This document shows positions 1 through 7,534 of a stretch of 18,109 bases of DNA, piece after piece. The notes under the pieces were generated by a model. It had not been told where the DNA came from. It ran no database searches and was given only the letters and a program-made list of their open reading frames with translations. Position 1 is the stretch's first letter. Each line of letters opens with the position of its first letter. Source of the stretch: Flavobacteriaceae bacterium (GTDB taxonomy: Bacteria; Bacteroidota; Bacteroidia; Flavobacteriales; Flavobacteriaceae); assembly GCA_021151665.1 (NCBI GenBank), contig JAGKWW010000048.1, forward strand, positions 1-18,109, written 5' to 3'. The position numbers were made by a program, and so were the translations under genes.

Positions 1-1682
1 CCACCCCCCTGCTTAATTCCGACGGCAACCTGTACATGGACAACCTGCCACCCGGCACCTACACTTTTAACGGGGCCAGCAGTTGCAACCCCAACATGAC
101 AACCACGCTGAATCTGGTTGCCTATACGGTTACTACAAACAATTACAGCCTGGTGCCACATTGCGGTTCTTTCGATATTGTGGTGAACCATAGCAGCACA
201 GGCAACGCATTTGAATCGCTTTGGCTGCAAAAAAAACTGGACTATGTAAATAACGTTTGGGGCAATCCCGTAGATGGTACAGCATACACCGAAGGCACAA
301 TTCCCGACACGGCAAATTCTATATCGATTATTTCGGGTGTGATGGAGTACAGCCTGCCCTACACCGGCGACTTCCGTATCCTGAAACGGTACCAGTCGTT
401 CGGCTCGGGTGGCTCCGACCCTACGAAAAACTGTTTTGAGGTATTGCAGGAATTCAATTACAGCGGAAATCTCGAGATCATCGATGTAAAAAGCGTAAAC
501 TGCTCGGGTACAAATGCAGATGTAGAGGTGATAACCAATGGTGTGCCGCCGATACACTATACCATACAGGAGAAGAACTACCAGCCCTATTTTGTAGATA
601 ATGGAAACAACCCCGTATTTACAAACCTCGAGCCTGCTGTATACACCTTCAGGGCCGAAGATTCGTGCGGAAGGTTCAGGAGCCGCAGCTTTAACGTGGC
701 GGCACTACCTTCGCTGGCCGTGGCCTATCCGGTGCCGGGACTCCACCAGTGCGACACCGATGGTAATGGGACTGAGACCTTTGACCTTTCCTCGGCAACT
801 GCAACCATTCTCGGGCCGCAGATGGGGCCGCAATACAGCATTTCTTATCACACCAGCCAACAGGATGCTGAAAACGGGGCAAACTCATTACCTCTAAATT
901 TCATTACAGGCACCACGGTGGTATATGCCAGGGTGCTTTATACCGGCCCCACATCTACATGTTATGCTACCACCTCTTTCCCGCTATTAGTAACACCCGA
1001 ACCCGCCTTGCATATGGCTGATTCTACAGCGATATGCGAAGGTGATACGGTCACGCTTACTGCCGATGCCGGATATGCTTCCTACAGTTGGGCCGGCGGC
1101 CCCTTAACCGCAAATTACGAGGTCTCTTCTGCCGGAACATATACCGTAACCGTAACCGATACCTATGGCTGTGTAAGCAACAAATCAGTTACCGTAACAT
1201 CTTACCAGGCGCCCGTAATACAATCGGTAGACATCAGGGACTGGACTACATCTGATAATATCATTACGGTACATCTGGAGAATCCCTCTGCTGCAGATTT
1301 TCTATATTCTATAGACGGAGTGAATTACCAGCAAAGCCCCACCTTTAGCGGCCTCAGTTCGGGCAACTATACCGTGTATGTAAAAGATGTAAACCAATGC
1401 GGAAATGACCGCGCGCAGGCGGTAGTGCTATCATACCCAAAATTCTTTACCCCAAATGGCGACGGCGAAAATGAAACCTGGCGCATAAAATTTGCGATGG
1501 CCGAACCGGGACTGGAAGTGTCTGTATTCGACCGATTCGGGAAGCTGATCTCCACCTTCGGCCCTGATGGCGGCTGGGATGGAACTTACAACGGAAGACA
1601 CCTGCCTGCTACCGATTACTGGTTTGTAGTGCGCCGCCAGGACGGAAGAATACTAAAAGGCCACTTCTCGATGTTAAGATAA
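1..1682 (+). CDS. Type IX secretion (type B sorting domain) surface protein, 5' end missing
   Basis: The reading frame is open from base 3, well before the first ATG at 36, so this is the 3' part (about 559 residues) of a longer gene that begins outside the window. The last 80 or so residues form the gliding-motility-associated C-terminal (CHU_C, type B sorting) domain. Visible motifs are YPKFFTPNGDGENETWRI, VFDRFGKLI, GWDGTYNG and the ending GHFSMLR. In the Bacteroidota this domain directs proteins through the outer membrane by the type IX system, usually to be anchored at the surface. Upstream are Cys-containing Ig/PKD-like modules, including an ICEGDTVTLTADAGYASYSW stretch and modules ending in D-x-C-G. 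The fragment aligns almost without gaps with the second half (from about residue 527) of the protein at 14046-17306. That homology also supports the frame before base 36. Ligand and exact role (adhesin, gliding, matrix) cannot be told from sequence. Confidence 0.9.
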   Translation, partial: TPLLNSDGNLYMDNLPPGTYTFNGASSCNPNMTTTLNLVAYTVTTNNYSLVPHCGSFDIVVNHSSTGNAFESLWLQKKLDYVNNVWGNPVDGTAYTEGTIPDTANSISIISGVMEYSLPYTGDFRILKRYQSFGSGGSDPTKNCFEVLQEFNYSGNLEIIDVKSVNCSGTNADVEVITNGVPPIHYTIQEKNYQPYFVDNGNNPVFTNLEPAVYTFRAEDSCGRFRSRSFNVAALPSLAVAYPVPGLHQCDTDGNGTETFDLSSATATILGPQMGPQYSISYHTSQQDAENGANSLPLNFITGTTVVYARVLYTGPTSTCYATTSFPLLVTPEPALHMADSTAICEGDTVTLTADAGYASYSWAGGPLTANYEVSSAGTYTVTVTDTYGCVSNKSVTVTSYQAPVIQSVDIRDWTTSDNIITVHLENPSAADFLYSIDGVNYQQSPTFSGLSSGNYTVYVKDVNQCGNDRAQAVVLSYPKFFTPNGDGENETWRIKFAMAEPGLEVSVFDRFGKLISTFGPDGGWDGTYNGRHLPATDYWFVVRRQDGRILKGHFSMLR

Positions 1683-1690
1683 TCATACGA

Positions 1691-1762
1691 ATGAGTATAA
1701 AAAAAAAGTTCAGGCTTGTAGTTGGCCTCTTCCTGTTAAGCGCAGTCGCTATTGCCTGGTAA
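1691..1762 (+). CDS. 23-codon signal-peptide-like ORF ending at an in-frame stop
   Basis: The frame starts with ATG eight bases after the stop of the type IX substrate gene. It encodes a textbook signal peptide: a basic N-terminus (MSIKKKFR), a hydrophobic core (LVVGLFLL) and SAVAIAW, then a TAA at 1760-1762. The next codon in the same frame is ATG at 1763, opening a 141-residue ORF. The simplest reading is one secreted-protein gene spanning 1691-2188 with a nonsense codon at position 24; for example, CAA to TAA would suffice. A sequencing error is also possible, as is a true short leader coupled to the next ORF. The A-run at 1699-1707 is a slippage-prone site, but slippage is not needed because both parts are in one frame. 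No lipobox cysteine is visible. Confidence 0.5.
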   Translation: MSIKKKFRLVVGLFLLSAVAIAW

Positions 1763-2188
1763 ATGCCCCTGGCGGTAAAGTATACCTTGGGAACCGCCCG
1801 TAAACTACCGGCTTTGCCCGGAGGCCAATGCTACATAAACGACACTCTTTGCTCTGCAGTTAAGGTTTTTGAAACTAACAACGATTTTGACGGTTCGGCG
1901 GGGAGGAAAATCTTACTGTTTGACGAGCAGGGAAAGGCAATTCCCGAAAAGGTTATTGCAGTATTTCCAAAACAACAATGTGTTTGTTTTACAAATTCGG
2001 GAAAACAGAACTATCAGTTCATTTTTGGCAGCCTGCTGGAAAGCGAGGCGGGCTCCATGGGAAATGTAGCAACGGATAACAAAGCGAAAGGAGCAGGCTT
2101 CGACCCAAGGCTCAGCTTTACCTGCAACGCGATCCGGTTTCGTATTATACGCAATAACGTTGTTCAGGATTTTAAGGTAGTCTATTGA
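1763..2188 (+). CDS. Unrecognised 141-residue protein, probably the mature part of a secreted protein
   Basis: I do not recognise a family. The ORF begins with an ATG directly following the TAA that ends the signal-peptide ORF (TAAATG), in the same frame. It therefore probably represents the mature part of one secreted protein of about 165 residues, now interrupted. The sequence has five cysteines (23, 30, 73, 75, 121) and alternating hydrophobic residues such as KILLFDEQGKAIPEKVIAVF and NAIRFRII, consistent with a small beta-rich exported domain. Five cysteines suit an oxidising compartment. If translated from this ATG it would lack an export signal and stay in the cytoplasm. It lies directly behind the type IX substrate gene, which suggests co-transcription and possibly a partner role at the cell surface; that is inference. 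The codon pattern and length look like real coding sequence. Confidence 0.55.
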   Translation: MPLAVKYTLGTARKLPALPGGQCYINDTLCSAVKVFETNNDFDGSAGRKILLFDEQGKAIPEKVIAVFPKQQCVCFTNSGKQNYQFIFGSLLESEAGSMGNVATDNKAKGAGFDPRLSFTCNAIRFRIIRNNVVQDFKVVY

Positions 2189-2239
2189 ATATTGTTTACC
2201 GTTATGACAAAAATCATGTTTTCTGTAAGCGATGCCTGA

Positions 2240-2258
2240 TAATTTTGCGCGGCAAAAT
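2240..2258 (+). promoter_or_regulatory. Putative promoter -7 box with overlapping inverted repeat before the U32 gene
   Basis: TAATTTTG at 2240-2247 matches the Bacteroidota -7 consensus TANNTTTG exactly and lies 19 bases before the ATG at 2267. The expected -33 TTG about 19 bases upstream is only TTT-like (around 2218-2221). A perfect inverted repeat, ATTTTGC (2242-2248), loop GCG, GCAAAAT (2252-2258), overlaps the box and the likely transcription start. It could be an operator or a 5' stem-loop, or chance. Confidence 0.45.
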
Positions 2259-2266
2259 CAACAGGT

Positions 2267-3523
2267 ATGACAAAAGACGGGAAAATAGAACTCATGGCTC
2301 CGGCGGGAGATTTTGAAGCATTACAGGCAGCGATAGACAACGGTGCCGACAGCGTTTACTTTGGCGTAGAGCAGCTTAACATGCGGGCACGCGCCTCGAT
2401 GAACTTTACGTTGGACGATCTTGACGAAATTTCGCGGAGATGCGGCGAGAAAGGGGTACGCACCTACTTAACCCTGAATACCATTATTTACGACCATGAC
2501 CTTTCGCTTATAAAAACATTGCTCGACAAAGCGAAAGCAGCAGGGCTAACCGCTGTTATCGCGATGGATCAGGCCGTGATTGCATACGCCCGCCAGATAG
2601 GGATGGAAGTCCATATTTCTACCCAGATCAACGTTACCAATATAGAAACGGTAAGGTTCTACGCCATGTTTGCCGATACCATTGTGCTTAGCCGTGAATT
2701 GGGCCTCAGCCAGGTAAAGAAGATTACCGAACAGATCGTAAAAGAGAATATCTGCGGACCTTCTGGCAATCCGGTAGAGATCGAGATCTTTGGCCACGGT
2801 GCGCTTTGCATGGCCGTATCAGGCAAATGCTACCTTAGCCTGCATTCGCACAACTCGTCTGCCAATCGGGGCGCGTGCAAGCAGAACTGCCGGAAGAAGT
2901 ATATGGTAATCGATCAGGAAAGCGGTTTTGAGATAGAGATCGACAATGAATACATGATGTCGCCCAAAGATCTTTGCACCATAGATTTTCTGGACGAAAT
3001 TGTAGGCGCCGGCATAAAGGTGCTTAAGCTTGAAGGCCGTGGCCGCGCGCCAGAATACGTAGCCACCGTTACCCGTTGCTACCGCGAAGCTATCGATGCC
3101 ATTGCCGATGGTTCGTATTCTAAAGAAAAAGTTGCGGGCTGGATGGAGCACCTTTCTACGGTATATAACCGGGGCTTCTGGTCAGGCTACTACCTCGGGC
3201 AAAAGCTGGGCGAATGGTCGGCTGTAAGCGGTTCTATGGCTACACAGAAAAAAGTGTACATCGGTAAAGGACGCCATTACTTCCCAAAAGCGGGTGTGGG
3301 CGAATTCCTGATAGAAGCGTATGACCTGAAAGTGGGCGACAGCATTTTAGTTACGGGACCGACTACCGGTGCAAAGGAAGCGGTGGTAACAACCCTCATG
3401 ACGAATGATGCCGATGCGCAGGCTGCACAAAAAGGCGACCGCATTACCCTGCCGCTTGATTTTAAGATACGCCCCAGCGACAAACTCTACAAGCTGGTGA
3501 AAACAGAATTTGCCGAAGCCTGA
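2267..3523 (+). CDS. trhP: U32 family protein, TrhP/YegQ-type tRNA 5-hydroxyuridine synthesis
   Basis: This 418-residue protein belongs to the U32 'peptidase' family. The family signature is complete: E-I-F-G-H-G-A-L-C-M-A-V-S-G-K-C-Y-L-S at 173-191. Four cysteines, C181, C188, C204 and C208, occupy the conserved iron-sulfur-type positions, the second pair in RGACKQNC. Other YegQ-like blocks are LMAPAGDFEALQAAIDNGAD near the N-terminus, HISTQINVTN, the later NEYMMSPKDLC and VLKLEGR. TrhP/YegQ members are known from E. coli and B. subtilis work to make 5-hydroxyuridine at tRNA position 34 using prephenate. The old label 'collagenase-like protease' is probably misleading. A ferredoxin follows with a one-base overlap, fitting an iron-sulfur-dependent reaction. 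At 418 residues it is slightly shorter than E. coli YegQ. The paralogue RlhA (23S rRNA hydroxylation) is the main alternative, but TrhP fits better by size and context. Confidence 0.82.
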   Translation: MTKDGKIELMAPAGDFEALQAAIDNGADSVYFGVEQLNMRARASMNFTLDDLDEISRRCGEKGVRTYLTLNTIIYDHDLSLIKTLLDKAKAAGLTAVIAMDQAVIAYARQIGMEVHISTQINVTNIETVRFYAMFADTIVLSRELGLSQVKKITEQIVKENICGPSGNPVEIEIFGHGALCMAVSGKCYLSLHSHNSSANRGACKQNCRKKYMVIDQESGFEIEIDNEYMMSPKDLCTIDFLDEIVGAGIKVLKLEGRGRAPEYVATVTRCYREAIDAIADGSYSKEKVAGWMEHLSTVYNRGFWSGYYLGQKLGEWSAVSGSMATQKKVYIGKGRHYFPKAGVGEFLIEAYDLKVGDSILVTGPTTGAKEAVVTTLMTNDADAQAAQKGDRITLPLDFKIRPSDKLYKLVKTEFAEA

Positions 3524-3753
3524 TGGTAACCATAACACTTCAGCGCAATAAGTGCATAGGCTGCAATTATTGCGCAGAGCTTGCCCCTGCCAAATTCCGT
3601 ATGTCTAAAAAAGACGGTAAGTCGGTGCTGCTGCACTCGGCAGATAAAAAAGGGTTCTTTACACTCAAAGAACCCGACCATTCTTTTTTTGAAGCATGCG
3701 ACAAAGCCGCCAAAGCCTGTCCGGTAAAGATCATTTCTGTAAAAGAAAATTGA
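3523..3753 (+). CDS. Small [4Fe-4S] ferredoxin coupled to the U32 gene
   Basis: This 76-residue protein has one classical cluster motif near the N-terminus, C11-I-G-C14-N-Y-C17, with the fourth ligand C66 in a Cys-Pro near the C-terminus. C59 is an additional cysteine not in a ligand position. The residues between carry no second motif, so a single [4Fe-4S] cluster is expected. The ATG overlaps the TGA of the preceding U32 gene by one base (TGATG), so the two are almost certainly translated as a coupled pair. From memory, the E. coli ferredoxin YfhL has been linked to TrhP-dependent hydroxyuridine formation. An electron-donor or cluster-maintenance role for the U32 partner is therefore the favoured inference. 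A general electron-transfer role cannot be excluded. Confidence 0.85.
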   Translation: MVTITLQRNKCIGCNYCAELAPAKFRMSKKDGKSVLLHSADKKGFFTLKEPDHSFFEACDKAAKACPVKIISVKEN

Positions 3754-3863
3754 AGTAATTTCAGGGTTTTGGATTCCGGGTTCAAGGTTGCGGGTTGTAT
3801 GTTATGTGCCAGCATCTTTGTATAAACGAATAAACTCTTCCATAAACGCCCTAAACTACTGCT

Positions 3864-5765
3864 TTACTTTGCCGAAAGCACTACGCAACCCAACGGTGGC
3901 AAGGTAAGCGATACAGATTGTGGCCTCCCGTTCCATGGAATCTCCTGCGCCTGTAGCTTCTTATTGGCTACGCCGCTTCCGCCAAACTCTTCGCTGTCGC
4001 TGTTGAAGACTTCCTTCAGCTTACCGGCAAAAGGCACACCGATACGGTAATCTTCCCTGATAACAGGTGTCATATTACAAATAATAACGAGGTTTTCTGA
4101 CGGGTCTTCGCCTTTGCGTACGTAGGATATCACCGAATTTTCGGTATCGCTGTAATTGATCCATTCGAAGCCGTCGGCACTAAATTGCTTCTCGTACAGC
4201 GCCGGCTGCTTTTTATACAGCTTGTTAAGCGATGCTACAGTATTTTTTATGCCCTGATGGTACCGGTGGTCGAGCAGGTGCCAGTCGAGGCTCTGTTCAA
4301 AGTTCCACTCACCGGCCTGCCCAAATTCCCCGCCCATGAACAAAAGCTTAGCACCCGGATGCGTGTACATAAAGCTGTACAGCAGGCGCAGGTTGGCAAA
4401 GCGCTGCCATTCATCGCCGGGCATACGGCCTAATATGGAATGCTTACCGTAAACCACCTCATCGTGAGACAAGGGCAGCATGAAATTTTCGGTGAAAGCA
4501 TAGGTCATGCTAAAAGTCAGGTCGTTCTGGTGATGCCTGCGGTAGATTGGTTCTTTCTTGAAGTACTCGAGGGTATCGTGCATCCAGCCCATCATCCATT
4601 TCATCCCGAAGCCGAGCCCCCCAATGTAGGTGGGCCGTGACACCATCGGGAATGATGTACTTTCTTCGGCGATTGTCTGCACACCATCAAAGCTTCGGTA
4701 TACTTCCTCATTCAGTTCTTTCAGAAAACCGACGGCTTCCAGGTTTTCACGTCCGCCATAGATATTGGGTTCCCACTCGCCTTCTTTTCGTGAGTAGTCA
4801 AGGTAAAGCATTGAGGCCACCGCATCTACGCGAAGGCCATCGGCATGGTATTTATCAAGCCAAAAGATCGCATTGCTTATCAGGAACGACCGCACCTCAT
4901 TGCGCCCGTAGTTAAAGATGAGGCTCTTCCAGTCGGGGTGATAGCCTTTGCGGATGTCCGGGTGTTCGTAGAGGTTCGATCCGTCGAAAAAGCCCAGCCC
5001 GTGGTCATCGCTTGGGAAGTGTGACGGTACCCAGTCGAGTATCACGCCGATGCCCGCCTGGTGCAGCTTATCTACCAATACCATAAAATCTTCCGGCTTG
5101 CCAAAGCGCGAAGTCGGGGCAAAGTAGCCCACTAACTGGTATCCCCATGAAGGGTCGTACGGATATTCCATTATCGGCATGAACTCAACGTGTGTAAAGT
5201 TCATTTCCCTGACATAATTCACAAGTTCATCGGCAAGCTCGATATACGAGAGCATACGGTTGCCCCCTGCCCTTTTCCAGGAACCGAGGTGCACCTCATA
5301 TACAGAGAAAGGCTTGTTGAGCTGATTGCTTTCGCGGCGCTTTTCCATCCATTTCGCGTCTTTCCATTTATGGTGGGTGTCCCAAACCACAGAAGCGGTC
5401 TGCGGCGGGGTTTCGCAATAAAAAGCGAATGGGTCGGCCTTTTCGGTCTTTATATCATTATGGTTGGAGAGTATCTTGTATTTGTATTTCGAACCCTTAT
5501 CTACACCGGGAATGAAACCTTCCCATATCCCGGAGCCATCCCACCGAACGTACAGCGGGTGCTCGCCCTCAAGCCAGTAATTAAAATCGCCGATAACCGA
5601 TACCTGTTTCGCCGATGGCGCCCATACCGCAAAGTAAACTCCTTTTACACCATCTACTTCTGTAAGGTGCGCGCCGAGCTTCTCGTACAGGCGGTAGTGC
5701 TTACCGGATTTAAACAGGTCGATATCAAATTCTGTAAAAAAGGAATGGGGTTGTGTTTTGTTCAT
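3864..5765 (-). CDS. glgB: 1,4-alpha-glucan branching enzyme GlgB
   Basis: GlgB cuts alpha-1,4-glucan and re-attaches the segment as an alpha-1,6 branch, giving glycogen its branches. The protein is 633 residues from the chosen start (MNKTQPHSFF). The frame stays open 16 codons further upstream, but that extension is low in family-like character. An N-terminal CBM48 module (about 25-130, with FAVWAPSAKQVSVIGDFN) precedes the GH13 barrel. The conserved barrel regions are DWVPSHFP (244-251), GLRVDAV with nucleophile D314, TIAEEST with the acid/base Glu at 367, and PLSHDEVV with D435. The C-terminal beta domain ends in PLGCVVLSAK. Length fits the Bacteroidota family. It is the last gene of the minus-strand glgE-maltokinase-glgB group, 141 bases after the maltokinase, so it may also have its own promoter. 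It converges on the ferredoxin gene; no clear terminator is visible in the 110 bases between them. Confidence 0.95.
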   Translation of the reverse strand: MNKTQPHSFFTEFDIDLFKSGKHYRLYEKLGAHLTEVDGVKGVYFAVWAPSAKQVSVIGDFNYWLEGEHPLYVRWDGSGIWEGFIPGVDKGSKYKYKILSNHNDIKTEKADPFAFYCETPPQTASVVWDTHHKWKDAKWMEKRRESNQLNKPFSVYEVHLGSWKRAGGNRMLSYIELADELVNYVREMNFTHVEFMPIMEYPYDPSWGYQLVGYFAPTSRFGKPEDFMVLVDKLHQAGIGVILDWVPSHFPSDDHGLGFFDGSNLYEHPDIRKGYHPDWKSLIFNYGRNEVRSFLISNAIFWLDKYHADGLRVDAVASMLYLDYSRKEGEWEPNIYGGRENLEAVGFLKELNEEVYRSFDGVQTIAEESTSFPMVSRPTYIGGLGFGMKWMMGWMHDTLEYFKKEPIYRRHHQNDLTFSMTYAFTENFMLPLSHDEVVYGKHSILGRMPGDEWQRFANLRLLYSFMYTHPGAKLLFMGGEFGQAGEWNFEQSLDWHLLDHRYHQGIKNTVASLNKLYKKQPALYEKQFSADGFEWINYSDTENSVISYVRKGEDPSENLVIICNMTPVIREDYRIGVPFAGKLKEVFNSDSEEFGGSGVANKKLQAQEIPWNGRPQSVSLTLPPLGCVVLSAK

Positions 5766-5874
5766 TTTGGTTATTCTGTTTTTGCTAACTGATCCTGACC
5801 CCTCCCTGGCCACCCATTGGAGTAGAGACAGGATTCCGACAACATATAATATCCGGTTAGGAAGCAGCTTATTC

Positions 5875-5902
5875 TAAAATCTTAAATCTAAAATCTAAAA
5901 TG
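5875..5902. repeat. Four imperfect tandem heptamers (TAAAATC type) after the maltokinase gene
   Basis: Four adjacent seven-base units read TAAAATC, TTAAATC, TAAAATC, TAAAATG on the plus strand. They lie just outside the maltokinase stop, in the 141-base gap before glgB. The gap otherwise shows no hairpin with a T-run. Short AT-rich tandem units like these are prone to copy-number change; no function is evident. Confidence 0.6.
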
Positions 5903-5906
5903 CTAC

Positions 5907-7529
5907 TCAATACTCCATTATACTCGCTATCCCCCTGAGCGGAATCACCGCCCAGCGTGGCCTTGAGTTGAGTTCGTAACCCAGTTCATACACCGCTTTT
6001 TCAAGGATGCAATATTTGAGCAGAAAAGCGATCTCTTTGTTGTAGCCGATGTTCAGGTTGCCTTCCTGTGCCTTTTCAATATAGGTATCCAGGAATACCC
6101 CCACCATATAATTGAATAGGGTTTCTCCGGCGGAGAAAAGCTCCTCCAGTTCGAAAGGATACTTGTCTTTGTTGTTAAATATGGTCGCATAAATGGCGTA
6201 ATGAAAGGAACGAAACAGCCCGGCTACATCCTTAAGCGGAGGCTGCTTTACCTTACGGTCACGGATGGTGCTTTCGGGTTCGCCCTCAAAATCGAGAATG
6301 TAAAAATCATCGCCATTCACGAGCACCTGCCCCAAATGATAATCGCCGTGGATACGGATGCGCTCACTCTTGAGTTTGGTCCAGTCGAAATCGAGGAAGT
6401 GCTTTCGTATCTCTTTCTTCTTGTCGAGGAACTGGTGTGCCAGCTCGAGTGCAAGGCCGTCGAGCTTATGGAGGTTATTCTCTATTGTATTCAGCCGGTT
6501 CTGGAACTGGTAGATCAATCTGTTCTTTAGCCAAACGGTGTAATCTCCATTGTAGGTAGTCGGCGTAAAGGCTGTATCGGTAGTATCTCCGCCAAGGGCA
6601 ATGTGCATTTCGGCAGTGCGCTGGGCCAATGTTCTTACACGAAGGAAAAGTGTTAGCCCTGCCCAGTCAATGATCTCCGGCGGAATGTTGTTGATCTTGA
6701 TTGTTTTGAAAAGTTCCAAATGCGGCAGTTTTGCCACCTTGATCTTCTTGGCTGTAAGGTTATCAAATACGCCATCTATCACTTCGAGCATGTATTTCCA
6801 GGCATCGCCCTGATTCGGCACCAATTCCTGCATGAGCGCCAGAGTAATATTATCGCCGGCGAGCTCTACGTTGATACTCCCCTTATATGCAGGGGTATAC
6901 TTAAATTTCATCCGCTCGGTAAGGAAACGGCTGATCTCGTAATCGGGGTTCGTGCTCACATAGATGCGGCGAAAGAATTTGAGCACAAGATTGTCATTAT
7001 AGATTATAGACGTATTGCTCTGCTCAATACCCATAAATCGCGATGAAACGTATTTTACATCTTTAAGCGACTTTCCCCTGTGAAACTTCACGTTGAACGC
7101 ATCGCTCTTCCCGCCATTTACGATATTTTCAAACACCAGCCTGCGGAAATCCTCCTGGTGCAACGCATCCACAAGATAACCCTGCAGGCCATTGAGCGTT
7201 ACGGGCGCAATCAGCGTTTTGGTGTCCAGCTCATCTTCGGCCATAAAGGCAACCGGCATAAAGTAATGCTGCAGAAACGCTTCTTTGTAGTTCACCTCTA
7301 TCAGTACACCGTAATACGTATTCTTTTCTGATGCGATCTTGAAATGATCTACAACCTCTATATATTTCAGCGTACTGGCTTTGCCGCCATACCACCGCTT
7401 TTTAAGGATATAGTTTTCGAGGATGTCGGTAGAAAAAACTTTGATGAACTCGTCGTCTTCAAAAGCAGACTGCCAGTCGGCCCGAAAAACGAACGGTGCA
7501 TTAAATGTATCCTGGAGGGTTGTTGCCAT
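5907..7529 (-). CDS. mak: Maltokinase (ATP:maltose 1-phosphotransferase)
   Basis: Maltokinase makes maltose 1-phosphate from maltose and ATP, the donor used by GlgE. The 540-residue protein has the family's N-terminal cap motif KKRWYGGK (43-50). Its aminoglycoside-phosphotransferase-like kinase core has the catalytic loop IHGDYHLGQ (393-401, D396) and the metal-binding LDFEGEP (412-418, D413). The C-terminus carries the typical EKAVYELGYELNSRP and PLRGI. I chose the ATG at 7529 (MATTLQDTF). The frame is open 22 codons further, but that would run into glgE, and the extension is unlike the family. From this start it lies five bases after the glgE stop, so the two are surely co-transcribed. In many bacteria this enzyme is fused to or beside trehalose synthase; here it stands alone without treS. 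Confidence 0.9.
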   Translation of the reverse strand: MATTLQDTFNAPFVFRADWQSAFEDDEFIKVFSTDILENYILKKRWYGGKASTLKYIEVVDHFKIASEKNTYYGVLIEVNYKEAFLQHYFMPVAFMAEDELDTKTLIAPVTLNGLQGYLVDALHQEDFRRLVFENIVNGGKSDAFNVKFHRGKSLKDVKYVSSRFMGIEQSNTSIIYNDNLVLKFFRRIYVSTNPDYEISRFLTERMKFKYTPAYKGSINVELAGDNITLALMQELVPNQGDAWKYMLEVIDGVFDNLTAKKIKVAKLPHLELFKTIKINNIPPEIIDWAGLTLFLRVRTLAQRTAEMHIALGGDTTDTAFTPTTYNGDYTVWLKNRLIYQFQNRLNTIENNLHKLDGLALELAHQFLDKKKEIRKHFLDFDWTKLKSERIRIHGDYHLGQVLVNGDDFYILDFEGEPESTIRDRKVKQPPLKDVAGLFRSFHYAIYATIFNNKDKYPFELEELFSAGETLFNYMVGVFLDTYIEKAQEGNLNIGYNKEIAFLLKYCILEKAVYELGYELNSRPRWAVIPLRGIASIMEY

Positions 7530-7534
7530 GGGGG

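Noticed and set aside
1699..1707. Programmed frameshift at the run of nine A in the small secreted gene
   Set aside because: Both halves of the gene are already in the same frame; a shift leads to early stops, so slippage would not rescue it.
3754..3863. Repeated GGGTT/GGATTCCGGGTT-like text between ferredoxin and glgB
   Set aside because: Three irregularly spaced GGGTT words only; no stable hairpin, T-run or true repeat unit, so not called as terminator or repeat.
5190..5792. 200-codon open frame on the plus strand
   Set aside because: Antisense to glgB, whose catalytic motifs and length are complete; no motif in the shadow frame.
5766..5813. 16-codon upstream extension of glgB (MAREGSGSVSK...)
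   Set aside because: Low-information sequence not resembling the family; the ATG at 5765 gives a normal-length GlgB.
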